DNA of 64,000 nt from contig CP087563.1 in the NCBI GenBank assembly GCA_020974905.1, positions 1,798,001 through 1,862,000 on the forward strand, written 5' to 3'. The stretch's first letter is position 1; each line of letters opens with the position of its first letter. The translations under genes and the position numbers were made by a program. The notes below the pieces were generated by a model. The model was not told where the DNA came from and searched no databases. It saw only the letters and a list, made by a program, of their open reading frames with translations. The stretch is from Planctomycetes bacterium syqfu. GTDB lineage: Bacteria; Planctomycetota; Phycisphaerae; Phycisphaerales; Phycisphaeraceae. This document shows positions 16,024 through 25,086 of the stretch, in pieces.

Positions 16024-17568
16024 TCAAGGCGTGACACCAGCCTGTTGCGTGTCAGCGTTGGGCAAGCGCATCATGCCTGCCGGCGCCGGGTTGGTGCCTG
16101 CCATCTGATCCATGGTGTTGACGATCTGCAAAGACCGTTCAGGACGGATGGACCAGATGTTTTCGATACCTGCCTGCCCGCGATTGGAGACGAAATAGAT
16201 GGTTCCGTCAGATGACCACTTGGGCTGAAGGTTGGAAAAACGGGATCGTGTGAGGTTGGTGCGACCTGTGCCGTCCAGGGCTGCCATCCAGACATCCGAC
16301 TGCGGCGGGCGTTTGTCGCCGGTCTTCTTGGCACCATTAACGACGGTGGCAAAGACCACGTGCTTGCCATCGGGTGCCCAACTGGGGGTAATGGCAGCGG
16401 CGTTGGCGGAAGCAATGATCTCGGTCGGCCGCATCGCTTCACCATTCATCAGTTCGACCGTCCAGATGCTAAACCACTGTGTCCCACGTTGACGGGCACG
16501 CTGGAAGAGAATCTTGTTGCCCACCGGGGACCACTTGGGGAAGAGTCCAAAGCCGATGAAGCGTTTGACGGAAGGATTCTTGACGCTGACGACGACCATC
16601 TCCCAGGCGCCGGACTGCGTGCCGTAGCTGGCAAAGACAATCCATTTACCATCGGGTGAGAAACTGGGGCTCAAATCCTGGGTCGGCTGCGTGGTGATCT
16701 GCACGGGGCGACCACCCTGAACGTCGACAAGATAGATATCCCAATTCCCTGATCGGTCCGAAGCAAAAGCGATTTTTGAACCATCCGGGCTGAAGACCGG
16801 GGTGACGTCATGCGACGGATCATTGGTGATCTGCATGATGGCCATGCCTTCTGCTGACTTCACATAAATATCTGCGGTCTTGGAATGACGGGTGGAGGCA
16901 AAGGCGATCTGCTTGCCATCGGGGGAGATATCGACATCAAAGTCGCCCCCCTCGTTGGCATAGCTCACGCGGGTGATATTGCTTGGGTCTGCATCACCGG
17001 TGCCCGAGATATCCTGTGGATTGTTGGGGACCATCCCGAAGATGTCGACTGGACGCGCGGTCGGGCGGATGACGGGTTGACGGTAGCTGCGGTCAAATTC
17101 AGGTTGCGTGGCTGATTGGGTGCCAAAGTCCACTGCCGGACGCGAAGGGGCGGTGCGGGACATCGGCATGGAATCTGCTGCGGGAAGTGATGATGGTGCA
17201 TCAAGTGTCGCGGGTTGCCAGGGATTGGAGGTCGGCTGGATGACCGCCTCGTTGTTGTTTGTGGTTGCCCATGCGGTCGACGGTGCCGACTCGGTTTCAA
17301 AAGTCGGCTGAGCGACTTGCTGCGCCATCACGTTACGCTGATTGGCAGGCAGGATGGTCGTGGGCGTATTGCTGGTCTGCTGCGGGGTAGCAGGCGCACT
17401 TTGCATCGCCAAATCACGTTCCTGGAGGAACTTGTGATAGGCTTCGACGGACTTCTTCTCACGGGGCGTGATCTTCCAGCCACCGGAGTAGCTGAACATC
17501 TCACAACCTGTCATCGAAAGACAAAGGCAGGCCGTCACTGCGGAATGGACAAATAATTTACGCGTCAT
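16024..17568 (-). CDS. TolB-like WD40/PD40 beta-propeller lipoprotein
   Basis: A protein of 514 residues. A signal peptide ends in the lipobox CLSMTGC (Cys about residue 22). Residues 25-200 are low complexity, rich in Pro, Thr, Gln and Ala. From about residue 205 to 480 there are five or six PD40 repeats (VDISPDGKQIAFASTRHSKT, FSPDGSKIAFASDRSGNWDI, FSPDGKWIVFASYG, WAPDGKHVVFATVV, then WSSDGTIYFVSNRGQ). This is the TolB propeller, but TolB is normally a soluble periplasmic protein without a lipid anchor. A role in envelope integrity is likely. The ATG has GAGGTGA 4 nt upstream. Not linked to tolQRA or pal here. Confidence 0.85.
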   Translation of the reverse strand: MTRKLFVHSAVTACLCLSMTGCEMFSYSGGWKITPREKKSVEAYHKFLQERDLAMQSAPATPQQTSNTPTTILPANQRNVMAQQVAQPTFETESAPSTAWATTNNNEAVIQPTSNPWQPATLDAPSSLPAADSMPMSRTAPSRPAVDFGTQSATQPEFDRSYRQPVIRPTARPVDIFGMVPNNPQDISGTGDADPSNITRVSYANEGGDFDVDISPDGKQIAFASTRHSKTADIYVKSAEGMAIMQITNDPSHDVTPVFSPDGSKIAFASDRSGNWDIYLVDVQGGRPVQITTQPTQDLSPSFSPDGKWIVFASYGTQSGAWEMVVVSVKNPSVKRFIGFGLFPKWSPVGNKILFQRARQRGTQWFSIWTVELMNGEAMRPTEIIASANAAAITPSWAPDGKHVVFATVVNGAKKTGDKRPPQSDVWMAALDGTGRTNLTRSRFSNLQPKWSSDGTIYFVSNRGQAGIENIWSIRPERSLQIVNTMDQMAGTNPAPAGMMRLPNADTQQAGVTP

Positions 17569-17940
17569 CGATCACCTCGATATCCACCAGCCGGCCCCAA
17601 CCCGATGGATGTAGATTCCTTATCGGGTCAGATACGGGCTGAATAACAACGAATTCGTATAAATGTTTTATCGGACGGGATGCCGATTTTCCTTGATGGA
17701 AAATTTTGGCAAACCATGTTCAGACCAACAGATCAAGCGAATCACCCATATCAGCATGATTGTGCTCAACCACTAACCAAAGGATAATATCAACGTCCAC
17801 ATAACATCTGACCATGCTCAGACCATGTGATATGGAATATTCTGACCAGTAAACGCATTGGTTGGGTAGAAGCACAAGCAACAGGACTTGAAGCAAAGTC
17901 AGGCATTACGGACAGATGGGGAAATGGGGAAATGGGGTCA
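17569..17940. other. divergent intergenic region
   Basis: It separates the TolB-like lipoprotein gene (minus) from the glycosyltransferase gene (plus), so it must carry both promoters, but I cannot assign them with confidence. It contains two similar blocks, AACCATGTTCAGACCAACAG (17712-17731) and GACCATGCTCAGACCATGTG (17811-17830), and a threefold ATGGGGA run (17914-17938) just before the start. Confidence 0.4.
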
Positions 17941-19497
17941 ATGACACATTGGATTGCTAACTTGAGCCAATGGGGGGCATATTTGAATCACCCCGGAATC
18001 CGTTGGCCGCTGACCGCCCTGTATGTCCTGGTGCTACTGCTCATCGCGTTTTACGGTCTGCATCGGTATCTGCTGGTGCTCATTTATTTTCGTCACCGTA
18101 AACAAACACCCCAGACACCTGCTCATCCCCAAACGTGGCCTGCGGTGACCGTGCAATTGCCGATGTTCAATGAAGGCAACGTTGCAGCCAGAATCATCGA
18201 CGCCGCCTGTCACCTGGAATACCCATCCGAACAACTACAGATTCAGGTCGTTGATGACTCCACCGACACCAGCAGCCAGATCGCAAAAGACCGTTGCGAC
18301 TATTGGCAAAACCGTGGGATCAACATTCAATATCTGCACCGAACCCATCGCACCGGATTTAAAGCAGGTGCGTTGCGCGATGCCATGAACTCAGCAACGG
18401 GTGAGATCTTTGCGATCTTTGATGCCGACTTTGTCCCCCCTGCTGACTTTCTCAAGCAAACCGTCCCCCACTTTGCTGACCCGACCATCGGCATGGTGCA
18501 GGCTCGCTGGGGACATCTCAACCGGGATGACTCCATACTTACCAAAGCTCAAGCGGTGTTCCTTGATGGACACTTTCTCATTGAACATGCTGCCCGCAGT
18601 CTCTCGGGTCGATGGATGAACTTCAACGGCACAGCAGGTCTCTGGCGCCGCCAAGCCATCGATGATGCAGGTGGCTGGGAAGATGACACACTCACCGAAG
18701 ACATGGACCTCTCCTACCGCAGCCAATTGGCAGGTTGGAAGTTCATCTTCCTGCCCGATGTTGTCTGCCCTGCGGAACTGCCACCGGAGATCAACGCGTT
18801 CAAAGCCCAGCAACACCGCTGGACCAAGGGCGGCATCCAAACCGGTCGTAAACTTCTGGGGCGCATCTTCCGATCCGACAACTCCTGGAAAATCAAATCC
18901 GAAGCCTTCTTCCATCTCACCGGCATGGGGGTTTACGTGTACATCACGTTACTTGCCCTGCTGTTCTTCCCCGCGTTTTACGTGAACATGCAACCCTTTG
19001 AGTCAGGCACCATCCCGGCTACGCTCTGGGGGTTGACACTCTTTGCCCTGGGGACGGCATCGGCGGGAACGTTTTACGTCGCTTCCCAACAAGTCCAGGG
19101 ACGAAGCGTCATCAAGACCTTCTTCCAACTGCCCATCCTCATGAGTCTGGGTATCGGCATCGCCCTGAACAATGCCCGTGGCGTGCTTGAAGCGTTACTC
19201 GGCCAACAGTCCGAGTTCGTGCGCACCCCCAAGTACAACACCACCGACAGCACGGTTAACACCACGAAAAAGCCCATCGCCTGCCCGAGCATCAAACGCT
19301 GGATGAGTTACCTGGAAATCGCCATGGGTTGCTACTGTCTTGCCTGCACGCTCATCGCACTGGGCCAACCGCGGGGCCTGATCAGCGTGCCGTTCCTGTT
19401 CCTCTTCGCAGCAGGCTACTTCACCGTCGGCATCAGTTCGCTCCGCGGCCAATGTCGCAGCCGCGATCAAGTCGAAATCAAAGCACTGCCGGTGTGA
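17941..19497 (+). CDS. membrane GT2 glycosyltransferase (cellulose synthase-like)
   Basis: A product of 518 residues. A membrane helix near residues 20-45 precedes a GT2 domain with the processive motif set: VVDDSTD, DADFVPP (metal-binding DxD), TEDMDLSYR and QQHRWTKG (Q-x-x-R-W). Four further helices follow (residues about 325-385, 400-425 and 460-490). This is the layout of cellulose synthase-like and mannan synthase-like enzymes that polymerise and export a beta-glycan from a nucleotide sugar. No PilZ domain is visible. The start at 17941 follows a G-rich run; 17932 and 17827 are in frame. The product sugar cannot be told from sequence. Confidence 0.88.
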   Translation: MTHWIANLSQWGAYLNHPGIRWPLTALYVLVLLLIAFYGLHRYLLVLIYFRHRKQTPQTPAHPQTWPAVTVQLPMFNEGNVAARIIDAACHLEYPSEQLQIQVVDDSTDTSSQIAKDRCDYWQNRGINIQYLHRTHRTGFKAGALRDAMNSATGEIFAIFDADFVPPADFLKQTVPHFADPTIGMVQARWGHLNRDDSILTKAQAVFLDGHFLIEHAARSLSGRWMNFNGTAGLWRRQAIDDAGGWEDDTLTEDMDLSYRSQLAGWKFIFLPDVVCPAELPPEINAFKAQQHRWTKGGIQTGRKLLGRIFRSDNSWKIKSEAFFHLTGMGVYVYITLLALLFFPAFYVNMQPFESGTIPATLWGLTLFALGTASAGTFYVASQQVQGRSVIKTFFQLPILMSLGIGIALNNARGVLEALLGQQSEFVRTPKYNTTDSTVNTTKKPIACPSIKRWMSYLEIAMGCYCLACTLIALGQPRGLISVPFLFLFAAGYFTVGISSLRGQCRSRDQVEIKALPV

Positions 19498-19528
19498 TCA
19501 AGTTGCTCTGATGTTCTTCTGCAATTAT

Positions 19529-19668
19529 GTTTTAACGCGAAGGCGCCAAGAGCACGAAGGACACGAAGATCAAGACATTTGTTTTTTGTTTTGAAATCCA
19601 TGTTGAACAAACGAAATATGATAAGAATCATGTTTTTCTTCGCGACCTTCGTGGCCTTCGCGTTAAAC
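19529..19668. repeat. 140-bp palindromic element with ACGAAG-periodic arms
   Basis: The left arm (19529-19567) runs GTTTTAACGCGAAGGCG, CCAAGAGCACGAAGG, ACACGAAG. The right arm (19638-19668) is CTTCGCGACCTTCGTGG, CCTTCGCGTTAAAC, its approximate reverse complement with one unit fewer. The loop is AT-rich. It lies between the glycosyltransferase and mazG genes. Confidence 0.85.
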
Positions 19669-19692
19669 ATCTAAACGCCCGAAAGAACCAAC

Positions 19693-20004
19693 ATGCTCAA
19701 CACAGATAATCTCACCATCTCTGATTTCCAACAGTTCATCCGTGACCGCTACTATGCCACCGACAAGGCACGCGGCACGCCCAAGACGTACATGTGGTTT
19801 ATCGAGGAAGTCGGCGAGTTGGCCACCGCCCTGCAGAAGTCCGTCGGGGAAGGTGGCAACACTTCAGGCGGTGAGAATCTCGAAGAAGAATTCGCTGACG
19901 TCTTCGCGTGGCTATGCACCCTGGCCAATATCAATGACGTCGACCTGACAGATGCCATCCAACGCAAGTACGGCAAAGACGGCGGCCCCGATGGGACCAA
20001 GTAA
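19693..20004 (+). CDS. MazG-like nucleotide pyrophosphohydrolase
   Basis: A single-domain protein of 103 residues of the MazG/all-alpha NTP-PPase fold. The metal-binding glutamates are in MWFIEEVGELATALQK (E-E-x-x-E) and the second pair is in NLEEEFADVFAWLCTLAN (E-x-x-D). It hydrolyses NTPs or modified nucleotides to monophosphates and pyrophosphate; the short form is typical of house-cleaning enzymes. It stands between two palindromic elements. After the stop codon comes the CACCCCGGAAG block also found after two other genes in the window. Confidence 0.88.
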   Translation: MLNTDNLTISDFQQFIRDRYYATDKARGTPKTYMWFIEEVGELATALQKSVGEGGNTSGGENLEEEFADVFAWLCTLANINDVDLTDAIQRKYGKDGGPDGTK

Positions 20005-20026
20005 CCCACCCCGGAAGCTTCCGATT

Positions 20027-20106
20027 AAACCACTTGCGGTTTTGTGCGACAGTCGCATTTGAGCGATACCTTTAACCAACCCATAGCGTGCTAAACCGCA
20101 AGCGGT
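20027..20106. repeat. AACCGC-arm palindromic element, copy 2
   Basis: The left arm AAACCACTTGCGGTTT (20027-20042) and right arm AAACCGCAAGCGGT (20093-20106) enclose GTGCGACAGTCGCA and GAGCG blocks. It is related to 10596-10687. There is no T-run, so it is not an obvious terminator. A lone fragment, AAAACCACTTGCCGTTGAG, follows the gene ending at 45638. Confidence 0.75.
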
Positions 20107-20198
20107 CTTGGCTGTGTCGTTAAAACGCAAAATCAAATGACATTTTTACTTCAACCGTCTCCTTACGGTCTTGGATTTAAGTACAATGTCATCCACTT

Positions 20199-21305
20199 AT
20201 GCCAAAGGGTCCATCCATCCTGTTCGCTGGCGGCGGTTCAGGCGGCCATATTTTCCCGTCCATTGCCATTGCCCAACGTGTTGCCAAAATTCAAGCCGAT
20301 GCTGGGATTCACTTCCTTGTTTCCAATCGCGCGATCGACGCAACGGTGATGGGCAACCTCCCGTACGAATGGTCCCCGTCTCCGGCCCAACCCTTACCCC
20401 GTCAACCGATGAAAGTCTTTGGCTTTATCAAGTCATGGAAAAAAGCACGCGCCCAGGCAAGAAAATTAATTGCTGACAACCAGGTCAAAGCGGTGTTGTG
20501 TGCAGGCGGTTTTGTCTCCGGTGCGGTGGCTGTTGAGGCTCGCAAAAAACGCGTGCCGGTCGTGCTCCTGAATCTTGATGCGACCCCGGGCATTGCCAAC
20601 AAGTGGCTGGCCAAACGCGTTGATCATGTATACACCGTCTACAAGCAGGAAGACTGGCATCACGCTGAACATGTCGGCCTGCCGTTGCGCAACGAAGCGA
20701 TCGGCCCGGAAGACAAGGCCCAGGCACGCGTGGACATGGGACTCAATCCCACCCGCCGGACGTTGCTGGTCGTGGGTGGCAGTCAGTCCGCCAGATCACT
20801 TAACGAGATGATGCTGGAGATGGTGCACCTGTCTTCCACGCAGCAGGTCATGCGTCAATGGCAGATTCTGCACATCTGCGGCATGGAAGACGCTGAGCGC
20901 ATGGAGTTGGCATACCGCAATGCCAACATTCAGGCCAAGGTCTTGCCGTTCACCCAGCAGATGGGCTTGGCGTGGCGGTGTGCCTCGGTTGCCATCAGTC
21001 GCTCAGGTGCCGGTTCGGTGGCAGAGGTTTGGCATAATGCGGTACCGACGATCTTCATGCCTTACCCGTATCACAAGGATCAGCATCAAGTCCACAACGC
21101 TCAGCCGCTGGTCGATGCCGGGGCCGCGTTGCTGTTGACGGATCATGTGGATGCGGTGAAAAATGCCCACCAGATCATCAACCCACTCACCGAGTTGATG
21201 GTCAACAAGGTCTACCGCCAGAACATGGTCGACTGGCTGATCAAAACCAAACCGGCTGACGGCGCAGACATCATCGCCAGAGCCCTGCTGCGCCATTTAC
21301 GGTGA
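20199..21305 (+). CDS. murG: MurG-type N-acetylglucosaminyltransferase
   Basis: A protein of 368 residues of the GT28/MurG family. The glycine-rich loop FAGGGSGGHIFP (residues 9-20) matches the lipid I-binding signature. VLCAGGFVSGAVAVEARKKRVPVVLLNLDATPG corresponds to the conserved G-G-F.SG..A..A motif, and ISRSGAGSVAEVW with FMPYPYHKDQHQVHNAQPL to the UDP-GlcNAc-binding C-domain. It converts lipid I to lipid II at the inner face of the membrane. It is not in a dcw cluster, which is common in Planctomycetes. Homology to other GT-B enzymes is possible but the two motifs favour MurG. Confidence 0.85.
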   Translation: MPKGPSILFAGGGSGGHIFPSIAIAQRVAKIQADAGIHFLVSNRAIDATVMGNLPYEWSPSPAQPLPRQPMKVFGFIKSWKKARAQARKLIADNQVKAVLCAGGFVSGAVAVEARKKRVPVVLLNLDATPGIANKWLAKRVDHVYTVYKQEDWHHAEHVGLPLRNEAIGPEDKAQARVDMGLNPTRRTLLVVGGSQSARSLNEMMLEMVHLSSTQQVMRQWQILHICGMEDAERMELAYRNANIQAKVLPFTQQMGLAWRCASVAISRSGAGSVAEVWHNAVPTIFMPYPYHKDQHQVHNAQPLVDAGAALLLTDHVDAVKNAHQIINPLTELMVNKVYRQNMVDWLIKTKPADGADIIARALLRHLR

Positions 21306-21336
21306 TTTTGCGACTGAGAATTTCACGTGTGTTTGA

Positions 21337-21358
21337 GCACCGGATGTCAATCCGGTGC
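21337..21358. repeat. 9-bp hairpin downstream of murG
   Basis: GCACCGGAT-GTCA-ATCCGGTGC is a perfect 9-bp stem with a 4-nt loop. No T-run follows, so it is either a Rho-dependent stabilising hairpin or one more dispersed palindrome. Confidence 0.6.
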
Positions 21359-21607
21359 AGGTTATGCAGTTTACGATTGACCTGCACCAGGTTAACAACC
21401 GGTGCCCATACGAATGAGAGGATCTCTACCCTTCCCATCAAAGGACCAACAAAACCCTTGATAAACAGGGATTTGGATGGCTGATCATTGTTTAGCCCCC
21501 CATGAACCGGTATCATATGCCCACGTTTGGCAAACGGCGTCCCGTCGCACGGTGCACCTGATCCAAGCAGGTTAAGACTTGACTCCAACAAGGACAGACT
21601 GAGGCGA

Positions 21608-22501
21608 ATGAGTACCACTGTGCCCAATATTGATATCAAACAACTCACTGAGCCGGCAGGCGCGATTGAAGCGTACATGTCTGCTTATCTTGACGAACGC
21701 GATTTACCCGAAAACCTGCGTGATGCAGCCAAGTATGCCCTGCTCGGTGGTGGCAAACGCATGCGTCCGATTCTCGTCGCCCGTTGCTGTGAAGCTGTGG
21801 GTGGCAAGCTCGAACAAGCGTTTCCTCCCGCTGCAGCCATCGAACTGATCCACTGCTTTAGCCTGGTCCACGATGACCTGCCTGCCATGGATGACGATGA
21901 CCTGCGTCGCGGCCGCCCGACGTTGCACATCAAGACCAACGAAGCCATGGCCATCCTCACCGGTGACCTGCTGAACACGATGGCATTTGAATTGATCACC
22001 GAAAAAGTCGCTGACCCGAAATTGGCCTGCCAACTGGTCAAGGAACTTTCAGTCGCGACCAATGACATGATTGCTGGTCAGGTCTATGACACACTCCCCT
22101 GCTTCCCCGAAGGTTTATCCGATCTGGAAGAACTGCAATTGATCCACCACAACAAGACCGGCGCCCTGCTGCGTTGTGCTTGTCGCATGGGAGCGATTGT
22201 CGGTGGTGCTGATGAAAAGCAACTCGCTGCCATCACCGATTACGCAGCAGCAATTGGCTTGATGTTCCAGGTCGTCGATGACCTGCTTGATGTCACCCAG
22301 ACCACCGAACAACTGGGCAAGACCGCTGGCAAGGACCTGGTGCAAGGCAAACTCACCTACCCCAGCCTCATCGGGATTGATGCCACCAAGCAGCAGATCG
22401 TTGAACTGCAAAAACAGGCTCACGATGCCCTGGACAAACTTGATGTCCCCGACAGCAGCCTGCGTGATCTCTGTGACTTCATGGCCACGCGATCGAACTA
22501 A
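21608..22501 (+). CDS. polyprenyl diphosphate synthase (IspA-like)
   Basis: A product of 297 residues, the length of FPP/GGPP synthases. The first aspartate-rich motif is HDDLPAMDDDDLRRGRPT (DDx4D type with the RRG arginines), the second is MFQVVDDLLDVTQTTEQLGK. GGGKRMRP near residue 50 binds isopentenyl diphosphate. It condenses C5 units into farnesyl or geranylgeranyl diphosphate. ATG 21608 with GAGG just upstream was preferred to 21527. It lies 190 nt before dxs on the same strand, so supply of precursor and chain elongation are physically linked, with a palindromic element between them. Confidence 0.92.
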   Translation: MSTTVPNIDIKQLTEPAGAIEAYMSAYLDERDLPENLRDAAKYALLGGGKRMRPILVARCCEAVGGKLEQAFPPAAAIELIHCFSLVHDDLPAMDDDDLRRGRPTLHIKTNEAMAILTGDLLNTMAFELITEKVADPKLACQLVKELSVATNDMIAGQVYDTLPCFPEGLSDLEELQLIHHNKTGALLRCACRMGAIVGGADEKQLAAITDYAAAIGLMFQVVDDLLDVTQTTEQLGKTAGKDLVQGKLTYPSLIGIDATKQQIVELQKQAHDALDKLDVPDSSLRDLCDFMATRSN

Positions 22502-22507
22502 GACAGA

Positions 22508-22608
22508 AGGGATTAGTGATTAGGGATTTGGGATTAGTACGAAGACAACCGACATTCCCAAATTCAAATGCCTTGCCCCTAATCCCTAATCCCCAATCAC
22601 TAATCCCT
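22508..22608. repeat. 101-bp palindromic element with GGGATTAG-periodic arms
   Basis: The left arm (22508-22537) is AGGGATTAGTGATTAGGG then ATTTGGGATTAG. The right arm (22579-22608) is its reverse complement with a few changes. A degenerate single arm (AGGGAGTAGTGATTAGTG) lies near 6488-6520 between the ABC ATPase and permease genes. Confidence 0.88.
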
Positions 22609-22692
22609 GACTAAAAAAACGCACGGAAGCGACCGTTTCAGGTTACAATACTGTCATCCTGAAACTCCGAAAGGTATCCAGAAGGAAAGACA

Positions 22693-24675
22693 ATGACCGC
22701 AACCTCGTCCGACAACATGGTCACCGAAGCTCAGGCCAACGATTTACCCCTGCTTCGGGCCATCAAGACGCCAGCTGACCTCAAGAAGCTCTCCATTGAT
22801 GAGTTGCCCCAACTGGCGCAGGAAATCCGCAACGCCATCTGCCATCAGGTCTCCAAGACCGGCGGCCACCTGGCTCCGAACCTCGGCGTGGTGGAACTGA
22901 CCATCGCCATGCACTACGTCTTTGACTTTGCTTCCGACCGTCTGCTGTTTGATGTGGGTCACCAATGCTACCCGCACAAGCTGCTCACCGGTCGCCTCGA
23001 CCTCATGAGCAAGCTCCGCACCTCCGCGGGGATGTCCGGCTTCCCCGAGCCGGCAGAGTCCCCCTACGACCTGTTCTCCGTCGGACATGCTGGCACCGCG
23101 GTCTCCACAGCTGTGGGCATGGCACGCGGCGACAGTCTCAATGGTGAAGAAAACCGCAAAGTCGCCTGCCTCGTCGGTGACTCCTCCATCGTCAACGGCA
23201 TCTCCATGGAAGGCCTCAACAACGCAGGCACGCTCAAACGCCAGTTCCTCGTCGTGCTCAATGACAACGGCATGTCCATCGCCAAGCCGCAAGGCGCGAT
23301 GGCCAGTTACTTCGATCGTGTCCGTGTCAACCACATGTACGGCGACCTGAAAAAACGTGCACACGAAGTCCTTCAACGCATCCCCGGTGGTTCGACTCTC
23401 GAAGAGGCCTATCACCGCTTTGGTGAAATGGCAAAAGCCGCTGTTTGTCACGATCACATGTTCGAGCAGTTCGGCCTGGTTTGTCTTGGCCCGATTGATG
23501 GTCATGATCTGCCGACCTTGGTGGACATGCTCAACGAAGTCAAGGACATCGACCGCCCCGTGCTGCTGCATGTCAAGACGATCAAGGGCAAAGGTTTCAG
23601 CTTTACCGAAGGCGATGCCACCACGTTCCACAGCCCCAAGCCGTTCACCGTCGAAGGCTGTCGTGTGGAAGTTAAATCCTCCGGCCGCTCGTTCACCAGC
23701 GCCTTTGCTGACGGCATGATCGACCTGATGAAACAGGATGACAAAGTCACCGCCATCACCGCTGCGATGCCCGACGGCACAGGACTCACCAAGATCATGG
23801 CCGAGTTCCCCGATCGATCATTCGACACCGGTATCTGTGAATCACATGCCATGGACATGGCGGCTGGCATGGCAAAGACCGGCTTAAAACCGTTCTTCGC
23901 CGTGTACTCAACCTTCAGTCAACGTGCGCTGGACCAGGTCTTCCAGGAAGTCTCACTCCAAGGCCTTCCCGTCCGCGTCTGCATGGACCGTGCAGGCTAC
24001 GTCGGCGGTGACGGTGCCGTGCATCACGGCTTCATGGACATCAGCATCTTCCGACTGTTCCCCAAGGCAGCTTTGCTCGCCCCCATGGACGAACCGACCC
24101 TCAAGGCCGGACTGGCCTTCATGAAGGACTACAACGACGGTGCTTCGTTCATCCGCTACCCGCGTGACAACGTCGCTGCTCAACCCTTCGAAACCGAGCT
24201 TGCCCCGTTTGAACTGGGTAAAGCTCATCGCATCCGTGAAGCCAAGGACGGCAAACCCAGCGTTGCCATCCTCGCATTGGGCACCATGGCCTACATTGCA
24301 AACACCGCCATCGACGAATTGGAACAGCAAGGCTACAGCGTCGAACTTTACGATGCCCGCTTTGCCACCCCCGTCGATATCGACCTGGTCCAATCGCTCA
24401 TCGAACAAGGCATCAAAGTCATCACCATCGAAGACCACACCTTGATTGGTGGCTTTGGCACCGCGGTTCTTGAAGCGGCATCGGATCGCAATCTCGACAC
24501 CCGCTTGATCAGCCGCATGGGTATGCCTCAGAAATGGGTCCGCCCCGACAGCCGCAACAAACAGCTTGCAGAAAACGGCCTGGATGCAGTAGCCATCGCC
24601 CGCCGCGTCCGCGAAGTGCTCGACGATTCAACCGAATCCGTCAACAGCAAATCACAGGAAGAAGCCCAGGCGTAA
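22693..24675 (+). CDS. dxs: 1-deoxy-D-xylulose-5-phosphate synthase
   Basis: A protein of 660 residues. The thiamine-diphosphate motif is GDSSIVNGISMEGLNN followed by NDNGMSI. The N-terminal GGHLAPNLGVVELT and VGHQCYPHKLLTGR, the central YSTFSQRALDQVFQEV and DRAGYVGGDGAVHHG, and the transketolase C-domain are all in family order. It condenses pyruvate and glyceraldehyde 3-phosphate, the first step of the MEP pathway to isoprenoids. The family's usual GDGA is GDSS here. GAAGGAAAG precedes the ATG. Confidence 0.96.
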   Translation: MTATSSDNMVTEAQANDLPLLRAIKTPADLKKLSIDELPQLAQEIRNAICHQVSKTGGHLAPNLGVVELTIAMHYVFDFASDRLLFDVGHQCYPHKLLTGRLDLMSKLRTSAGMSGFPEPAESPYDLFSVGHAGTAVSTAVGMARGDSLNGEENRKVACLVGDSSIVNGISMEGLNNAGTLKRQFLVVLNDNGMSIAKPQGAMASYFDRVRVNHMYGDLKKRAHEVLQRIPGGSTLEEAYHRFGEMAKAAVCHDHMFEQFGLVCLGPIDGHDLPTLVDMLNEVKDIDRPVLLHVKTIKGKGFSFTEGDATTFHSPKPFTVEGCRVEVKSSGRSFTSAFADGMIDLMKQDDKVTAITAAMPDGTGLTKIMAEFPDRSFDTGICESHAMDMAAGMAKTGLKPFFAVYSTFSQRALDQVFQEVSLQGLPVRVCMDRAGYVGGDGAVHHGFMDISIFRLFPKAALLAPMDEPTLKAGLAFMKDYNDGASFIRYPRDNVAAQPFETELAPFELGKAHRIREAKDGKPSVAILALGTMAYIANTAIDELEQQGYSVELYDARFATPVDIDLVQSLIEQGIKVITIEDHTLIGGFGTAVLEAASDRNLDTRLISRMGMPQKWVRPDSRNKQLAENGLDAVAIARRVREVLDDSTESVNSKSQEEAQA

Positions 24676-24699
24676 GCAAACATCACAACAGACAAACAA

Positions 24700-24738
24700 A
24701 AACACGAGATGAATCACCACGGTTCATCTCGCGTTTTT
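24700..24738 (+). terminator. intrinsic terminator of dxs
   Basis: CGAGATGAA (24705-24713) pairs with TTCATCTCG (24723-24731), extended by one or two flanking pairs, then CGTTTTTATG. It starts 25 nt after the dxs stop codon. Confidence 0.88.
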
Positions 24739-24878
24739 ATGTTTTGGATCGGATCAGCGACACGTCCCCCGGAGAATGTCGCAGCTATCTTTCACACGTC
24801 TGATCAAATCTCAACACGTTGCATCACATGATCACGCAATGCGGATAATGACACACAAGTAAACGCTCCGCATTTACA

Positions 24879-25050
24879 GCATTGCATCGCAATGCAGCTA
24901 TCATTGCGTCTGACTTCGATATTACACAAGTATTCTTGTTCTTTGATGATTCTATCTCGATAGCTGCGTTGCGCCGCAACGCTGAAACTGCAAAGCAGTT
25001 TATCATCGACTTTCTAAAATATTAACCCTAGCTGCATCACCACGTGATGC
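24879..25050. repeat. cluster of three 17-nt REP-like hairpins
   Basis: Three units each have a 7-bp perfect stem and a 3-nt loop: GCATTGC-ATC-GCAATGC (24879-24895), GCGTTGC-GCC-GCAACGC (24966-24982) and GCATCAC-CAC-GTGATGC (25034-25050). Each borders an AGCT (TAGCT before the second and third, AGCTA after the first). The stems differ in sequence but keep pairing. The gap 24739-25086 holds nothing else that I recognise. Confidence 0.88.
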
Positions 25051-25086
25051 TGTTGATCAAAGATGCAAGACACAAGCAACTTCGAC

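Noticed and set aside
24824-25006. 60-residue minus-strand frame
   Set aside because: It is a translation of the REP hairpin cluster at 24879-25050.
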